A stretch of 64,000 nt of DNA from Gammaproteobacteria bacterium (GCA_018828385.1 JAHJVE010000006.1:62001-126000); one strand, 5' to 3'. Counted from the stretch's first letter, positions 1 through 10,050 are shown. The notes: generated by a model from the letters alone, not told the origin. Made by a program: numbers and translations.

Positions 1-30
1 CGTGCTGCTGTGCGCTGGAGCCCGAAAATA

Positions 31-2652
31 ATGAAACGCATGCTATTCAATGCGACACAGGCGGAAGAACTCCGTGTCGCCATTGTCGATGGTCAAAAAC
101 TGATTGATCTCGACATTGAATCCGCCGCCAAGGAACAACGCAAAAGCAACATCTACAAGGGTGTCATCACCCGCATCGAACCGTCGCTCGAAGCCTGCTT
201 CGTCGACTACGGTGCCGACCGCCACGGTTTCCTTCCTTTCAAGGAAGTCTCCCGCGCCTACTTTCAGCCGGGCACAGAAGCCGGCCGCGCCCGAATTCAG
301 GATGCCCTGAAAGAAGGCCAGGAACTGATCGTCCAGGTCGACAAGGACGAACGCGGCAACAAGGGCGCCGCCCTCACCACCTACGTATCTCTAGCCGGCC
401 GTTATCTCGTACTGATGCCGAACAACCCGCGCGGCGGTGGCGTTTCCCGTCGCGTTGATGGTGACGAGCGCGCCGAACTGCGTGATGTCATGGATCAGCT
501 TGAAGTGCCCAACGGCATGAGCCTGATTGCCCGAACAGCAGCCATCGGCCGCCAAGCTGAAGAATTACAGTGGGATCTGAACTACCTGTTGCAACTGTGG
601 ACCGCCATCGACGGTGCCGCCCAGCAGCAAAGCGGCGCATTCCTTATTTATCTCGAAGGCAGCCTCGTCATTCGCGCCATTCGCGATTACTTCCAACCCG
701 ATATCGGTGAAATTCTCATCGACACCGATGAAGTCTACGAACAGGCCCGCGCCTTCATGGGAACGGTCATGCCGGGCAACGTCAATCGGGTCAAACGCTA
801 CCGTGACGACGTTCCGCTCTTCTCGCGTTTCCAGATTGAGCACCAGATCGAAACCGCTTTTGCCCGCCAGGTCAACCTGCCATCCGGCGGAGCCATCGTC
901 ATTGACCACACCGAAGCGCTGGTCGCCGTCGACGTAAACTCCGGTCGCTCGACCAAGGGTTCCGACATCGAGGAAACCGCGCTCAAGACCAATCAGGAAG
1001 CAGCCGACGAACTGGCCCGCCAATTGCGCCTGCGCGACCTTGGTGGCCTGATCGTCATCGACTTTATCGACATGGAAAGCCAGAAGAATCAGCGCGACGT
1101 CGAAAATCGCCTGCGCGACGGTCTGCGCTTCGACCGCGCCCGAGTTCAGATGGGCAAGATTAGCCGCTTTGGCCTGATGGAACTGTCCCGCCAGCGCCTG
1201 CGCCCCGCCCTTGCCGAAACTAGCTACATCCCCTGCCCGCGCTGCACCGGGACCGGCCACATTCGCTCGGCCGAATCGGCGGCATTGCACATCCTGCGCA
1301 TTCTCGAAGAGGAGGCGATGAAGGAAAACACTGGCGCCGTACACGTTCAGGTTCCGGTCGATGTTGCGACTTTCCTGCTCAACGAAAAGCGACCTGACAT
1401 CCAGGCGATCGAGTTGCGCCACCGGGTCACCATCCTGCTCATTCCCAACATCCATCTCGAGACGCCGGCCCACACCATCACCCGCCTGCGTCACGACGAC
1501 CTGAATCATGATGACCCGCAGAAGCCCTCATACCGCATGGTCGACATGCCTATCGAGGAAGCCATCAAGCAGGCCACCCAGCAGGAAGCGGCCAAACCAC
1601 GCCAGGAAGCCGCTATCAAGGGCATCTCCCCGGATCAACCGGCGCCCATGCTTCCGGAAAAATCGGACGCTCCGGCTGTGGCATCCGCTCAGCAGGAAAC
1701 CGGCCTGTTCTCCAAGATATTCTCGTGGTTCCGTTCGCCAGCCAAAGCGGTCGAACCCGTGGCTGCTCCAGAGCCAGCCAGAAAGCCGCGCGAAGGCCGC
1801 GGCGATGGTCGGCGCGACCGCGATGGCCGTCGTGGCGGACGCAATGCCAACAAGCGCGATGAAGAACGCAGCGAACGCAACAAGGATCGCGGCAATCGCA
1901 ACGAGCGCAATGTGGAAAAATCGCCGCTCGACGAGACTGGCTCTGGCCAAAACGAGCGCCAGGAACGACGCCCACGCGGCGAGAGGAAGCCGCGTAGCGA
2001 GCGGCCACAAGCTGAAACCAACGAAAGCAAGCTAACGCAACAGATGATAGCTGCGGATCAATCCGGATCAATCGCGCCGCCAAACGGTAACGAAGCTCAG
2101 GACACCGCAGGTGAGGAGCAAGGAAATCGCCGTCGCGGTCGTCGTGGTGGCCGTGGCCGTGGCGAGCGTCGCAACGAGGCAGAAACCGTGGCAACGACTG
2201 TTGTTGAGGCCAGCGAAATCGGGGCACCGACTAACGTAGCAGCCGAACCAGTCAGCCACGAACCAGTAGTCGTTGTGATTCCGGTCATCGAGCCTGTTGT
2301 ACCCGCCCCTGAAGCTGAAGCACCTGTCTCGGCACCAGTCGCAGAGGTTATTGAAGAAATCGCGCCGGTTACACCACCTCCAACGGTGGAAGCAGACTTG
2401 CCAGAAATCGCTACGGTCGACGTTCAGGAAATCCCGAAAACGATGGCGCAGCCAGTTCCCGTCATTCAGGAACCAGTGAATATTGAATCTGCCCTGGCTG
2501 AAAGCGGACTCGTCCTGGTTCAGACGTCAGCTCCTGCAACCCCCATTGCTCAAGCGGAGCCACCGGTGAAACTGGGGCGTCCACGAAAGCAGAAGCCGGT
2601 CAGCGAACAGGCTGAAAATGAACCGTTAGTAATGGTTGAAACCGGGAAATAA
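31..2652 (+). CDS. rne: Ribonuclease E
   Basis: Endoribonuclease of the RNase E/G family, the core of mRNA decay and rRNA/tRNA processing. The 873-residue protein has an N-terminal S1/RNase H-like part, then the catalytic DNase I-like region with the metal-binding Asp301 (in VAVDVNSGRS) and Asp344 (in VIDFIDM), matching the E. coli pair 303/346. The zinc-link motif CPRC follows at Cys402/Cys405. After about residue 520 the protein becomes a low-complexity scaffold. It holds a short amphipathic stretch (GLFSKIFSWFRSP), probably the membrane anchor, then Arg/Gly-rich RNA-binding tracts and a Pro/Val/Glu-rich tail. I chose ATG 31 because GGAG lies about 10 bases upstream and the product then starts MKRMLFNA, as usual in the family. 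A GTG at 10 is in frame but less likely. A strong terminator follows. Confidence 0.96.
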   Translation: MKRMLFNATQAEELRVAIVDGQKLIDLDIESAAKEQRKSNIYKGVITRIEPSLEACFVDYGADRHGFLPFKEVSRAYFQPGTEAGRARIQDALKEGQELIVQVDKDERGNKGAALTTYVSLAGRYLVLMPNNPRGGGVSRRVDGDERAELRDVMDQLEVPNGMSLIARTAAIGRQAEELQWDLNYLLQLWTAIDGAAQQQSGAFLIYLEGSLVIRAIRDYFQPDIGEILIDTDEVYEQARAFMGTVMPGNVNRVKRYRDDVPLFSRFQIEHQIETAFARQVNLPSGGAIVIDHTEALVAVDVNSGRSTKGSDIEETALKTNQEAADELARQLRLRDLGGLIVIDFIDMESQKNQRDVENRLRDGLRFDRARVQMGKISRFGLMELSRQRLRPALAETSYIPCPRCTGTGHIRSAESAALHILRILEEEAMKENTGAVHVQVPVDVATFLLNEKRPDIQAIELRHRVTILLIPNIHLETPAHTITRLRHDDLNHDDPQKPSYRMVDMPIEEAIKQATQQEAAKPRQEAAIKGISPDQPAPMLPEKSDAPAVASAQQETGLFSKIFSWFRSPAKAVEPVAAPEPARKPREGRGDGRRDRDGRRGGRNANKRDEERSERNKDRGNRNERNVEKSPLDETGSGQNERQERRPRGERKPRSERPQAETNESKLTQQMIAADQSGSIAPPNGNEAQDTAGEEQGNRRRGRRGGRGRGERRNEAETVATTVVEASEIGAPTNVAAEPVSHEPVVVVIPVIEPVVPAPEAEAPVSAPVAEVIEEIAPVTPPPTVEADLPEIATVDVQEIPKTMAQPVPVIQEPVNIESALAESGLVLVQTSAPATPIAQAEPPVKLGRPRKQKPVSEQAENEPLVMVETGK

Positions 2653-2680
2653 CCGGGAAATCGGTCTTGCCATCCAGACA

Positions 2681-2713
2681 AAGAAGGGGCTCTCACGGGA
2701 GCCCCTTCTTTTT
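2681..2713. terminator. Bidirectional intrinsic terminator between rne and the phosphatase gene
   Basis: A 10-bp perfect stem, GAAGGGGCTC paired with GAGCCCCTTC, with a short loop, is followed by TTTTT on the plus strand and preceded by an A-rich stretch. It can therefore also serve the leftward phosphatase gene, whose stop is at 2721. Confidence 0.85.
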
Positions 2714-2720
2714 GCCGGAA

Positions 2721-3203
2721 TCAGGCGTTTTCCAACTTCTTCTTTATCTCCTCAACCAGCCCCTGCGAGGCATCCTCCACCATGTCTAGGACAAGATCAA
2801 AGCCATGACCCAGACCGTAATATGGGTCGGGAACTTCGTCATCATCGAAATTTCTTGAGTAGCTCATAAACAGTCCGATGCGCTTTTGCTGCTCAGGCGT
2901 GGCCATCCGCATCAGATTGTCGAGATTGCTCTTGTCCATCGCCAAAATCAGGTCGAAATAGTCGAGATCCTGCCGAGCCACCTTTCGGGCCCGCAACTGC
3001 GACAGATTGTAGCCCCTTGCTGCTGCTGCCCGTTGCGTCCGAGAGTCTGGCGCTTCGCCCACATGGTAACCATGCGTCCCTGCAGAATCAACTTCAACTT
3101 TACTTCCCATATTATTGATTTTTATAAAATACTTAAAAACTCCTTCAGCTGTCGGTGATCTGCAGATATTACCCATGCAGACAAGAAGCACGCGATAGCT
3201 CAT
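2721..3203 (-). CDS. Low-molecular-weight protein tyrosine phosphatase
   Basis: Cytoplasmic phosphatase of the LMW-PTP family, 160 residues, which is the usual length. The P-loop C-X5-R is at the N terminus ([10 protein letters not shown], catalytic Cys9, Arg15), and the general-acid loop DPYYG is near residue 128. The start codon overlaps the uvrB stop as ATGA, so the two genes are probably co-transcribed and translationally coupled. Members of this family act on tyrosine kinases of polysaccharide export or on small phosphoesters. Nothing nearby points to a polysaccharide locus, so the substrate is unknown. A segment of about 50 bases near 3105-3150 (residues about 18-33) is much more AT-rich than its surroundings. 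Confidence 0.92.
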   Translation of the reverse strand: MSYRVLLVCMGNICRSPTAEGVFKYFIKINNMGSKVEVDSAGTHGYHVGEAPDSRTQRAAAARGYNLSQLRARKVARQDLDYFDLILAMDKSNLDNLMRMATPEQQKRIGLFMSYSRNFDDDEVPDPYYGLGHGFDLVLDMVEDASQGLVEEIKKKLENA

Positions 3204-5269
3204 TTTGTCTCTCCATCCGGGTCGTGTCGCGCCACACCGAATACTTGCTCCTTCAACCGGAACAGGTCGTCGCGGGCTGCCGCCGCTTTTTCGAATTCCA
3301 GGTTCTTCGCGCTCTCCAGCATTGATCTCTCAAGGCGCTTGATTTCCCTGGCCACTGTCTTCTCGTCCATAGCCTCGTAGACTGCCAACTGCTGAGCGGC
3401 CTTCCGTTCGGTCTGGGCCGATTCTGCATCATAAACCCCATCGATGATGTCCTTGATCTTCTTGGACACCCCGCGCGGGGTGATGCCATGCTCCAGATTG
3501 AAGCTAATCTGCTTTTCCCGACGCCGCCCGGTTTCAGCAATCGCTTGCTGCATGGACTTGGTTATCGTATCAGCGTAGAGAATCGCTGTGCCATGAATAT
3601 GACGGGCGGCACGTCCGATTGTCTGAATGAGTGATCGTTCTGAACGAAGAAACCCCTCCTTGTCGGCATCGAGAATTGCCACCAAAGACACCTCCGGAAT
3701 ATCCAGTCCTTCGCGCAGCAAATTGATGCCGACCAGAACATCGAACTCACCGATGCGAAGATCACGAATGATTTCAACGCGCTCGACGGTATCGATGTCC
3801 GAATGCAGGTAGCGAACCTTGATATCGTTGTCAGCCAGAAAATCCGTCAGGTCCTCTGACATGCGCTTGGTCAGCGTGGTGACCAGCACCCGTTCGCCAA
3901 CAGCCACTCGCAAACCAATTTCCGCCAGCAAATCATCGACCTGAGTCGAGGCTGGTCGAACGATGACTTGAGGATCGATCAAGCCGGTGGGACGAACCAC
4001 TTGCTCGACCACCTGACCGGCATGCTGTTGCTCATAGTCTGCAGGAGTGGCCGAGACGAAGATGGTTTGGCGCATATGCGCCTCGAATTCGGCGAATTGC
4101 AATGGACGGTTATCCAGGGCAGATGGCAGGCGAAAGCCGTAATCCACAAGATTTTCCTTGCGTGACCGATCACCCTTGTACATGCCGCCGACCTGTCCAA
4201 TGCCAACATGCGACTCATCAATGAACATCAAGGCATCTGCCGGCAGATAATCGATCAATGTTGGTGGCGATTCGCCGGCCTTACGCCCGGAAAAATGTCT
4301 TGAGTAATTCTCAATGCCCTTGCAGAAGCCAATCTGGTCGAGCATTTCAAGGTCAAACCGGGTACGTTGCTCAATACGCTGCGCTTCGACCAACTTATTA
4401 TTCCGGACAAAGAAGTCAATCCGTTCGCGCAACTCTTCCTTTATCGCTTCTATCGCGCGCAGCACGGTGCCACGCGGCGTAACGTAATGGGACGCTGGGA
4501 ACACGGTAAAACGAAGTGCCTTGTGCAGAAGATGGCCAGTTAGCGGGTCGAAAAACTGCAGAGCCTCAACCTCATCATCGAACAGGGAAACGCGAATGGC
4601 GTGCTCGGCATGCTCGGCAGGGAAAATATCGATAATGTCCCCCCGAACGCGAAATGTGCCGCGATGAAAATCCGTCTCGTTGCGTTCGTACTGCATGTCG
4701 GTGAGGCGTTTGACGATGGCTCGCTGATCCAGTCTGTCTCCGACACGCATGGTCAGGATCATGTTGTGATATTCGTCGCGATCACCGATACCGTAGATAC
4801 AGGAAACCGTGGCGACAATGACTACATCCCGCCGCTCGATCAGGCTTTTCGTCGCCGACAGCCGCATTTGCTCGATGTGTTCGTTGATCGAACTGTCTTT
4901 CTCGATGAACAGGTCGCGTGACGGAACATAGGCCTCCGGCTGGTAGTAGTCGTAGTACGAAACGAAGTACTCCACCGCGTTCTCCGGAAAAAATTCCTTA
5001 AATTCCGAATACAACTGCGCCGCGAGTGTCTTGTTCGGGGCTAGCACCAGGGCCGGACGACCGGTGCGGGCGATGACGTTGGCCATCGTATAAGTCTTCC
5101 CGGAGCCGGTTACGCCAAGCAAGGTCTGGAATGACAGGCCATCCTCCAGCCCCTCGACAAGTTGCCTGATCGCCTCTGGCTGATCGCCCGCAGGAGGAAA
5201 GGGTTGATGCAATCGAAAAGGGCTGCCATCAAAGCAGGCAACCGGAGTGATGTTGTTGGTTTCGCTCAT
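3200..5269 (-). CDS. uvrB: Excinuclease ABC subunit B
   Basis: DNA helicase-like damage-verification subunit of nucleotide excision repair, working with UvrA and UvrC. It is 689 residues, full length. The Walker A motif GVTGSGKT is near residue 50, and the beta-hairpin region that locks onto damaged DNA is visible as [14 protein letters not shown]. Helicase motifs follow ([19 protein letters not shown]), with a C-terminal UVR domain ([17 protein letters not shown]) that contacts UvrC. It is transcribed divergently from the aminotransferase gene. I saw no LexA box of the CTGT-N8-ACAG type in the 77-base divergent region, unlike dinB in this window. Confidence 0.97.
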   Translation of the reverse strand: MSETNNITPVACFDGSPFRLHQPFPPAGDQPEAIRQLVEGLEDGLSFQTLLGVTGSGKTYTMANVIARTGRPALVLAPNKTLAAQLYSEFKEFFPENAVEYFVSYYDYYQPEAYVPSRDLFIEKDSSINEHIEQMRLSATKSLIERRDVVIVATVSCIYGIGDRDEYHNMILTMRVGDRLDQRAIVKRLTDMQYERNETDFHRGTFRVRGDIIDIFPAEHAEHAIRVSLFDDEVEALQFFDPLTGHLLHKALRFTVFPASHYVTPRGTVLRAIEAIKEELRERIDFFVRNNKLVEAQRIEQRTRFDLEMLDQIGFCKGIENYSRHFSGRKAGESPPTLIDYLPADALMFIDESHVGIGQVGGMYKGDRSRKENLVDYGFRLPSALDNRPLQFAEFEAHMRQTIFVSATPADYEQQHAGQVVEQVVRPTGLIDPQVIVRPASTQVDDLLAEIGLRVAVGERVLVTTLTKRMSEDLTDFLADNDIKVRYLHSDIDTVERVEIIRDLRIGEFDVLVGINLLREGLDIPEVSLVAILDADKEGFLRSERSLIQTIGRAARHIHGTAILYADTITKSMQQAIAETGRRREKQISFNLEHGITPRGVSKKIKDIIDGVYDAESAQTERKAAQQLAVYEAMDEKTVAREIKRLERSMLESAKNLEFEKAAAARDDLFRLKEQVFGVARHDPDGETK

Positions 5270-5346
5270 GCTAAAATTCTTCGGTTTTTTCGTCGCGCAG
5301 CAAATCGGCTACGCGGACATTGTTTGTATTATTTCACGGAGTTCCT

Positions 5347-6555
5347 ATGTCCTCTTCGATCTTCGCAGCGGTGGAAATGGCCCCGCGCGATCCTATCCTC
5401 GGCCTGAATGAAGCTTTCAACGCCGACGCGCGAACCACCAAGGTCAACCTCGGCGTTGGTGTGTATTTCGACGACAATGGAAAGATTCCTTTGCTGGCCG
5501 CCGTCAAAGCCGCAGAAGACGCTCGTGTGAAAGCAGCCTTGCCGCGCGGCTACCAGCCGATCGAAGGCTCCCCAGCCTACAATCAGGCAGTTCAAAATCT
5601 ATTGCTGGGCAAGGATTCTGCCCTGATAGCCAATGGTCAGGTTATCACCGCTCAGGCTCTGGGTGGCACAGGGGCACTGAAAATTGGTGCCGACTATCTG
5701 AAGCGCCTCAACCCGGATGCCAAGGTCTATATCAGTGACCCTTCCTGGGAAAATCATCGCGCCCTGTTTGAATCTGCCGGTTTTGTGGTTGAAAGTTATC
5801 CGTACTACGATGCTGCAACGCGCAGCGTCAATTTTTCCGGCCTGACAGCCTGCTTGAACGACCTGGCCGCCGGCTCCATCATCCTTCTGCATGCCTGCTG
5901 CCACAATCCGACCGGCGCCGACCTGACGGATGCCCAGTGGAGCGAAATCGTTCGCATCTGCCAGGAACGCGGCTTGGTTCCATTCCTCGACATGGCCTAT
6001 CAGGGCTTTGCTGACGGCATTGATGCGGACGCTGTGGCTGTTCGTGCTTTCTCCGCTTCTGGTCTGCAATTCTTCGCTTCCAGCTCGTTCTCCAAGAACT
6101 TCTCGCTGTATGGCGAGCGTGTTGGCGCGCTGTCCATCGTCACCTCGAGCAAGGAAGAGTCAGCCCGGGTTCTTTCGCAAGTCAAGCGCGTCATCCGCAC
6201 CAATTACTCCAACCCGCCGACCCATGGCGGCGCGCTGGTTGCCGGTGTCCTCGCCTCCGTAGAACTGCGCCAGCTTTGGGAAACCGAACTCGCCGGCATG
6301 CGTGATCGCATTCGCGCCATGCGCACCGGCCTGGTCGATGCCATCAAGGCCCAGGGCATCGCACAGGACTTCTCCTTCGTTGCCCAGCAGCGCGGCATGT
6401 TCTCCTACACCGGACTTAGCGTTGCCCAAGTTGATCGTATGCGTGACGAGTTTGGCATCTACGCCGTGTCAACCGGCCGAATCTGCCTGGCTGCGCTGAA
6501 CACCAAGAACCTGGATTACGTAGCCAAGGCAATTGCTGCCGTCACCAAGGGCTGA
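5347..6555 (+). CDS. Aromatic amino acid / aspartate aminotransferase (PLP-dependent, class I)
   Basis: Fold-type I aminotransferase of the AspC/TyrB subgroup, 402 residues. It moves the amino group between 2-oxoglutarate/glutamate and aspartate, tyrosine or phenylalanine. The PLP lysine lies in SSSFSKNFSLYGERVGAL, the cofactor-contact motif is NPTGADLTDAQW, and the substrate-carboxylate region is near the C terminus. ATG 5347 is chosen over the in-frame ATG 5320 because a GGAG ribosome site lies 5-6 bases upstream and the protein then begins MSSSIFAAVEMAPRDPILGL, as in AspC/TyrB. AspC and TyrB cannot be separated from sequence alone. A terminator follows directly. Confidence 0.93.
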   Translation: MSSSIFAAVEMAPRDPILGLNEAFNADARTTKVNLGVGVYFDDNGKIPLLAAVKAAEDARVKAALPRGYQPIEGSPAYNQAVQNLLLGKDSALIANGQVITAQALGGTGALKIGADYLKRLNPDAKVYISDPSWENHRALFESAGFVVESYPYYDAATRSVNFSGLTACLNDLAAGSIILLHACCHNPTGADLTDAQWSEIVRICQERGLVPFLDMAYQGFADGIDADAVAVRAFSASGLQFFASSSFSKNFSLYGERVGALSIVTSSKEESARVLSQVKRVIRTNYSNPPTHGGALVAGVLASVELRQLWETELAGMRDRIRAMRTGLVDAIKAQGIAQDFSFVAQQRGMFSYTGLSVAQVDRMRDEFGIYAVSTGRICLAALNTKNLDYVAKAIAAVTKG

Positions 6556-6577
6556 TCGGTTCAGCAACCAAAACATG

Positions 6578-6608
6578 AAAGGGCGGGACCTCGGTTCCGC
6601 CCTTTTTT
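6578..6608. terminator. Intrinsic terminator between convergent genes
   Basis: The inverted repeat AAAGGGCGG...CCGCCCTTT with a short loop ends in TTTTTT. It sits between the aminotransferase stop and the convergent stop at 6608 and can serve both directions. Confidence 0.8.
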
Positions 6609-8290
6609 CATTTCCGTGTCGTTGCGTTGAGGTCAGGCAAGGTGCCAAAAACACGAACTGACGCATTCTGGCTGGACACCGAGGTTTGCATCGTAACGGA
6701 CATATTGGCCTCAACCTCCCCGTTGCGCGCTGAATTGAATTGCCCTGCCGCGGTAACCGTCCCGGCATCCATTTTGATCTCTCGACCAACTACCCGGCCG
6801 GGACTGATATTGACAGTCGAACGCAGGCGATCAAACTTGGTCAAGCCGCCCCGAACCTCTGATACGCCGCCACGGCGAACCGCCTCGCCAAGATCTACAC
6901 CGTGGAAAGCGCCACGGGTGATTTCCATAACCAAAACCGCTTCAAGATTGCTCCACAAGCCTTCCCAGTCACGTCCGCTTGAACGCAAACGTAGCGAACC
7001 GCTCATATCCCCCTCGAGCATTAACGAGGGTGCAAAAGCTGCACTTACCTTGCGGCTATCGAGTCGGCTATATGTACCATCCCCCGCCATTGACAAGCCA
7101 TTGCTCCAGTCGAGAAGCCAGTTGCCACGCAGAATCCCGCCAAGGAAGGTGGTATCGATGTTCTGGATCAGCAACTTGTCTTTCTGCAAGACTCCCTTGG
7201 CCTGAAGCGAGGCAAACGAAATCAAGCCTCCCGCCGGCGACCACGCTCGCCCTTCGATATTCAAACCGAGCCCCTGACTATTCGGTTGTGCGTTAACGAG
7301 TACGCTACGGTCTACTGATTCGAAGGTGGCTTTTTCAATCCCCCCATCCTGCCCCACCGTTATATCGCCAAAAAGATCATCTATAGCCAGGCTGTCACCG
7401 AGTGTGAGTTGCAAATGTTCGATCACCAGCTTTCGCGCGACCACTTCCTGATTGCCTCCCACATCACCCATGAACATTGGCATGGCGAGAAGGCTGTTGG
7501 CTGGCAATCTGGCGCGTGAGATTTCAATTTTTGCTATTTGATATGGTGCGTCACCCAACAGCGTATGCGGCGAGAATATGCGTATTTCAGCAATATCGCC
7601 GTCGCCCGACTCTCCGAGATGAATTCCCGTCAGCTTCAGCGCCGGACTCGGAAATAAAGCGATGCCGACAAGATCTATTTTTACGGGGGTTTTGAGCATT
7701 CGCGTCGCCGAAGCCTCGAGCGCCGGCTTGAACTGCTCATAGGGGTAAAAAATAGCCACGACGACAAAAGTGGCCAGTAGCGCCGAGATCCCAAGCAACA
7801 ATTTTCGCCCTGCCGACGTGCCCTGGCGGTTGGGTTGGAGTTCCGGCTCTCGCTTGTCGCCTATCACTGCTGTCTCGGTCGCGATGATGGAAGGTGACGG
7901 AAGAATAGGCTTGCCGAAGGACGAGAAATTGCTCGCCGCGCTCTGGCCCCGTCTTGACTCGGGGGCTCCCAGTGACTTTGGCCCGAAAGTTGAAAACTGT
8001 GACATAGGAGGAGCTGGTTCGGGCGTTGCCAATTGCTTCTCGGCCTTACTCCTCTCATCCCGCATCGACTCGGCGTCCACGGATGGTGCGATATACCCGC
8101 CCGCTTCCAGTTCACGCAACGCAGACAGAACCAGCCGAGGATTGCCGATCTTGGCGGTCAACTCCTCAACACTCATCTTTCCGTCGACCTGCACCAAGAC
8201 CATGCGCAGATTGCGCTGGACTACCCGTGTGCTCTGACGAACAGCCTCATCGCCTGTCGGCGTTTTTGCATATACCAAATTGGAATCCAT
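6608..8290 (-). CDS. AsmA-like inner-membrane-anchored protein with N-terminal helical domain
   Basis: A 560-residue protein with three parts. Residues about 10-70 (RNLRMVLVQVDGKMSVEELTAKI region) look like a small winged-helix-type domain. A Ser/Pro-rich linker follows. One membrane segment lies near 160-182 (LLLGISALLATFVVVAIFYPY). The remaining roughly 370 residues are presumably periplasmic and beta-rich and resemble AsmA-family proteins, which bridge the envelope or move lipids. ATG 8290 is chosen because an in-frame extension upstream would run into the tRNA-Asn promoter. It stands alone: convergent with the aminotransferase gene and divergent from the tRNA. The family assignment rests on overall pattern (LFPSPALKLTGIHLG), so the function is tentative. 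Confidence 0.75.
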   Translation of the reverse strand: MDSNLVYAKTPTGDEAVRQSTRVVQRNLRMVLVQVDGKMSVEELTAKIGNPRLVLSALRELEAGGYIAPSVDAESMRDERSKAEKQLATPEPAPPMSQFSTFGPKSLGAPESRRGQSAASNFSSFGKPILPSPSIIATETAVIGDKREPELQPNRQGTSAGRKLLLGISALLATFVVVAIFYPYEQFKPALEASATRMLKTPVKIDLVGIALFPSPALKLTGIHLGESGDGDIAEIRIFSPHTLLGDAPYQIAKIEISRARLPANSLLAMPMFMGDVGGNQEVVARKLVIEHLQLTLGDSLAIDDLFGDITVGQDGGIEKATFESVDRSVLVNAQPNSQGLGLNIEGRAWSPAGGLISFASLQAKGVLQKDKLLIQNIDTTFLGGILRGNWLLDWSNGLSMAGDGTYSRLDSRKVSAAFAPSLMLEGDMSGSLRLRSSGRDWEGLWSNLEAVLVMEITRGAFHGVDLGEAVRRGGVSEVRGGLTKFDRLRSTVNISPGRVVGREIKMDAGTVTAAGQFNSARNGEVEANMSVTMQTSVSSQNASVRVFGTLPDLNATTRK

Positions 8291-8326
8291 AAACCCGCAT
8301 TTTCTTCTTAAAACACCACAAGACGC

Positions 8327-8355
8327 TTGACACGAGGGGATTCTACTCCTATAAT
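8327..8355 (+). promoter_or_regulatory. Consensus sigma-70 promoter of tRNA-Asn
   Basis: TTGACA at 8327-8332 and TATAAT at 8350-8355 are separated by exactly 17 bases, a perfect match to the consensus. The tRNA starts 13 bases downstream of the -10 box. Confidence 0.93.
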
Positions 8356-8367
8356 GCACGCCTCTGT

Positions 8368-8443
8368 TCCTCGATAGCTCAGTCGGTAGAGCGCCGGACT
8401 GTTAATCCGTAGGTCCCTGGTTCGAGCCCAGGTCGGGGAGCCA
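8368..8443 (+). tRNA. tRNA-Asn (anticodon GTT)
   Basis: A 76-base tRNA with encoded CCA. The acceptor stem TCCTCGA pairs with TCGGGGA (one T-G pair). The D-arm is AGCTCAGTCGGTAGAGC, the anticodon GTT is at 8401-8403 in loop CTGTTAA, and the T-arm carries GGTTCGAGCCC. The outermost pair of the anticodon stem (C with T) is weak. Confidence 0.97.
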
Positions 8444-8457
8444 GAGAACCAAGCACT

Positions 8458-8487
8458 TAGCCCAGCCAATTTGGTTGGGCTTTTTGC
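8458..8487 (+). terminator. Intrinsic terminator after tRNA-Asn
   Basis: The stem GCCCAGCCAA / TTGGTTGGGC is followed by TTTTTGCTTTT, 15 bases after the tRNA 3' end. Confidence 0.8.
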
Positions 8488-8769
8488 TTTTCCGGGCCAT
8501 CGTAGCGGAATCGCAGCCAAGAAAAGCCTCGTTTTTCTGGCGAATGATAATAGCATGCAGCGCGCGATTTCACGGATGGCAAACGGTGACCGTTTCTTCG
8601 ACTTCAGTGCATAAATCCATGCTTGCGTTGTTCCGGGTATAGTTGAGCGGCGTCCGCTCGCCCCGACATCCTGCGGTTCGTCGCCATGCGCGAAAATGGA
8701 CGGTAAAACTGTAGCCCGCACCCGCTGAGTGAGCCGGACTCGCGGTTGCCGAACAAAAAGGAACATCAG
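8488..8769. other. Intergenic region upstream of the MFS gene
   Basis: About 280 bases with no convincing gene. A perfect palindromic site AAACGGTGACCGTTT lies at 8581-8595 (6-bp arms, 3-base centre) and could be a repressor operator for the MFS gene. An AAGGA ribosome site at 8758-8762 leads to the TTG start at 8770. No clear -35/-10 pair was found. Confidence 0.4.
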
Positions 8770-10011
8770 TTGATATCGCACCTCTACCCCCTGGCAGCAT
8801 TGCTTGTCGGGGTTGCTTTTCTGCTCCTCGGCAATGGCCTGCTCGGCACCTTGCTCGCTGTGCGGGGTGGCATCGAGGGTTTCAGCACTCACGCACTTGG
8901 CATGTTGGGTTCGATGTACTTCGTCGGTTTTTTGGCAGGTACCTATCTTGGGCCGCTGATGATTCGGCGAGTCGGGCATGTCCGGGCGTTTTCCTTCTTT
9001 ACCGCCACTATCGCCGGCGCCGTGCTTCTTCACGAACTGTTGCCGATTCCCTGGGTTTGGGGACTATTGCGGGCGCTGACCGGGATGGCCATGGTCGGTC
9101 TGTACACGACCATCGAGAGCTGGCTGAACAGCTATGCGCCGAGCGCCCAGCGTACTCAGATATTTGCTGCGTACATGGCGGTCAATCTTGCTTCGCTTGC
9201 CCTCTCGCAGCAATTCATCAACTGGGCAACCCCGGAGGGACACACGCTTTTTGCCATCGCCGCGCTGAGTTTTTGTATGGCAGTGCTGCCGGTTTCGGCA
9301 ACCCGGCTGACCCAGCCGGTTATTCATCAGGTTGCAACACTTCAACTCAGGCTTCTTTACGATACGGCGCCGGTCGCCGTCGTCGCTGCGCTGATTTCCG
9401 GACTGGCCCAAGGCGCTTTCTGGGGACTTGCCGCCGTCTGGGCCGACAAGATTAGTGCCAGTACAGAAGGTGTCGCCTGGTTCATGACCATGACCATCGT
9501 CGGCGGCGCCGTCTTCCAGTGGCCGATCGGTTACATGACCGACCGCCTGGAGCGGGCCCACGTGATCACCGTGGTCTCGCTGATTGCTGCGGGACTGGCC
9601 ATCTTGCTGCTTTTTGCCGGTCAGCATGGCGGCAAGGTGGCAGCGGTCGCGGGCTTCGTCTATGGCGGCTTCGCGTTCTCCCTTTACCCGATGGCGGTGG
9701 CCCGCATGATGGATCGGCTGGATCCGAAAGATGTCGTCTCCGGTAGCGCCGGCTTGCTCCTCATGCATGGCTGCGGCGCCATCGTCGGGCCGCTGATCGC
9801 CGGGGTCGGAATGACTGCGTTCGGCCCGGAAGCATTGCCGGCCTGGTTTGCGATCAGCGAGGTCGGACTGGCCATTGCGGCGTGGATACTGGGCCGCAAG
9901 ATTCCAGATGATGTAGAGCACCAGACCCGTTTCGTACCGATGGTCCGCACGGCATCAACCGCATTCGAAATGATCAATCCGGAACCGACGAATGGTGTGG
10001 AAAGCCGTTAG
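8770..10011 (+). CDS. Major facilitator superfamily transporter (YcaD-like)
   Basis: Inner-membrane transporter of 413 residues with about 12 predicted membrane segments. The loop between segments 2 and 3 has an MFS-type signature (GTYLGPLMIRRVGHVRAF), and the second half repeats it (GYMTDRLERAHV). The layout resembles YcaD-type MFS proteins, whose substrates are poorly known. I chose TTG 8770 because AAGGA lies 7 bases upstream and the protein then starts directly before the first membrane helix. A TTG at 8746 would add eight polar residues. The sugar ABC transporter genes follow on the same strand after about 270 bases, but a shared role is not shown. Confidence 0.85.
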   Translation: MISHLYPLAALLVGVAFLLLGNGLLGTLLAVRGGIEGFSTHALGMLGSMYFVGFLAGTYLGPLMIRRVGHVRAFSFFTATIAGAVLLHELLPIPWVWGLLRALTGMAMVGLYTTIESWLNSYAPSAQRTQIFAAYMAVNLASLALSQQFINWATPEGHTLFAIAALSFCMAVLPVSATRLTQPVIHQVATLQLRLLYDTAPVAVVAALISGLAQGAFWGLAAVWADKISASTEGVAWFMTMTIVGGAVFQWPIGYMTDRLERAHVITVVSLIAAGLAILLLFAGQHGGKVAAVAGFVYGGFAFSLYPMAVARMMDRLDPKDVVSGSAGLLLMHGCGAIVGPLIAGVGMTAFGPEALPAWFAISEVGLAIAAWILGRKIPDDVEHQTRFVPMVRTASTAFEMINPEPTNGVESR

Positions 10012-10050
10012 CGCAGCCCGGCTGGAAGCGACGGGCAAGGCCGCCGACAT

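Noticed and set aside
8308..9033. Minus-strand open frame across the tRNA-Asn region.
   Set aside because: It runs through the tRNA gene and the MFS coding start and has no family resemblance.
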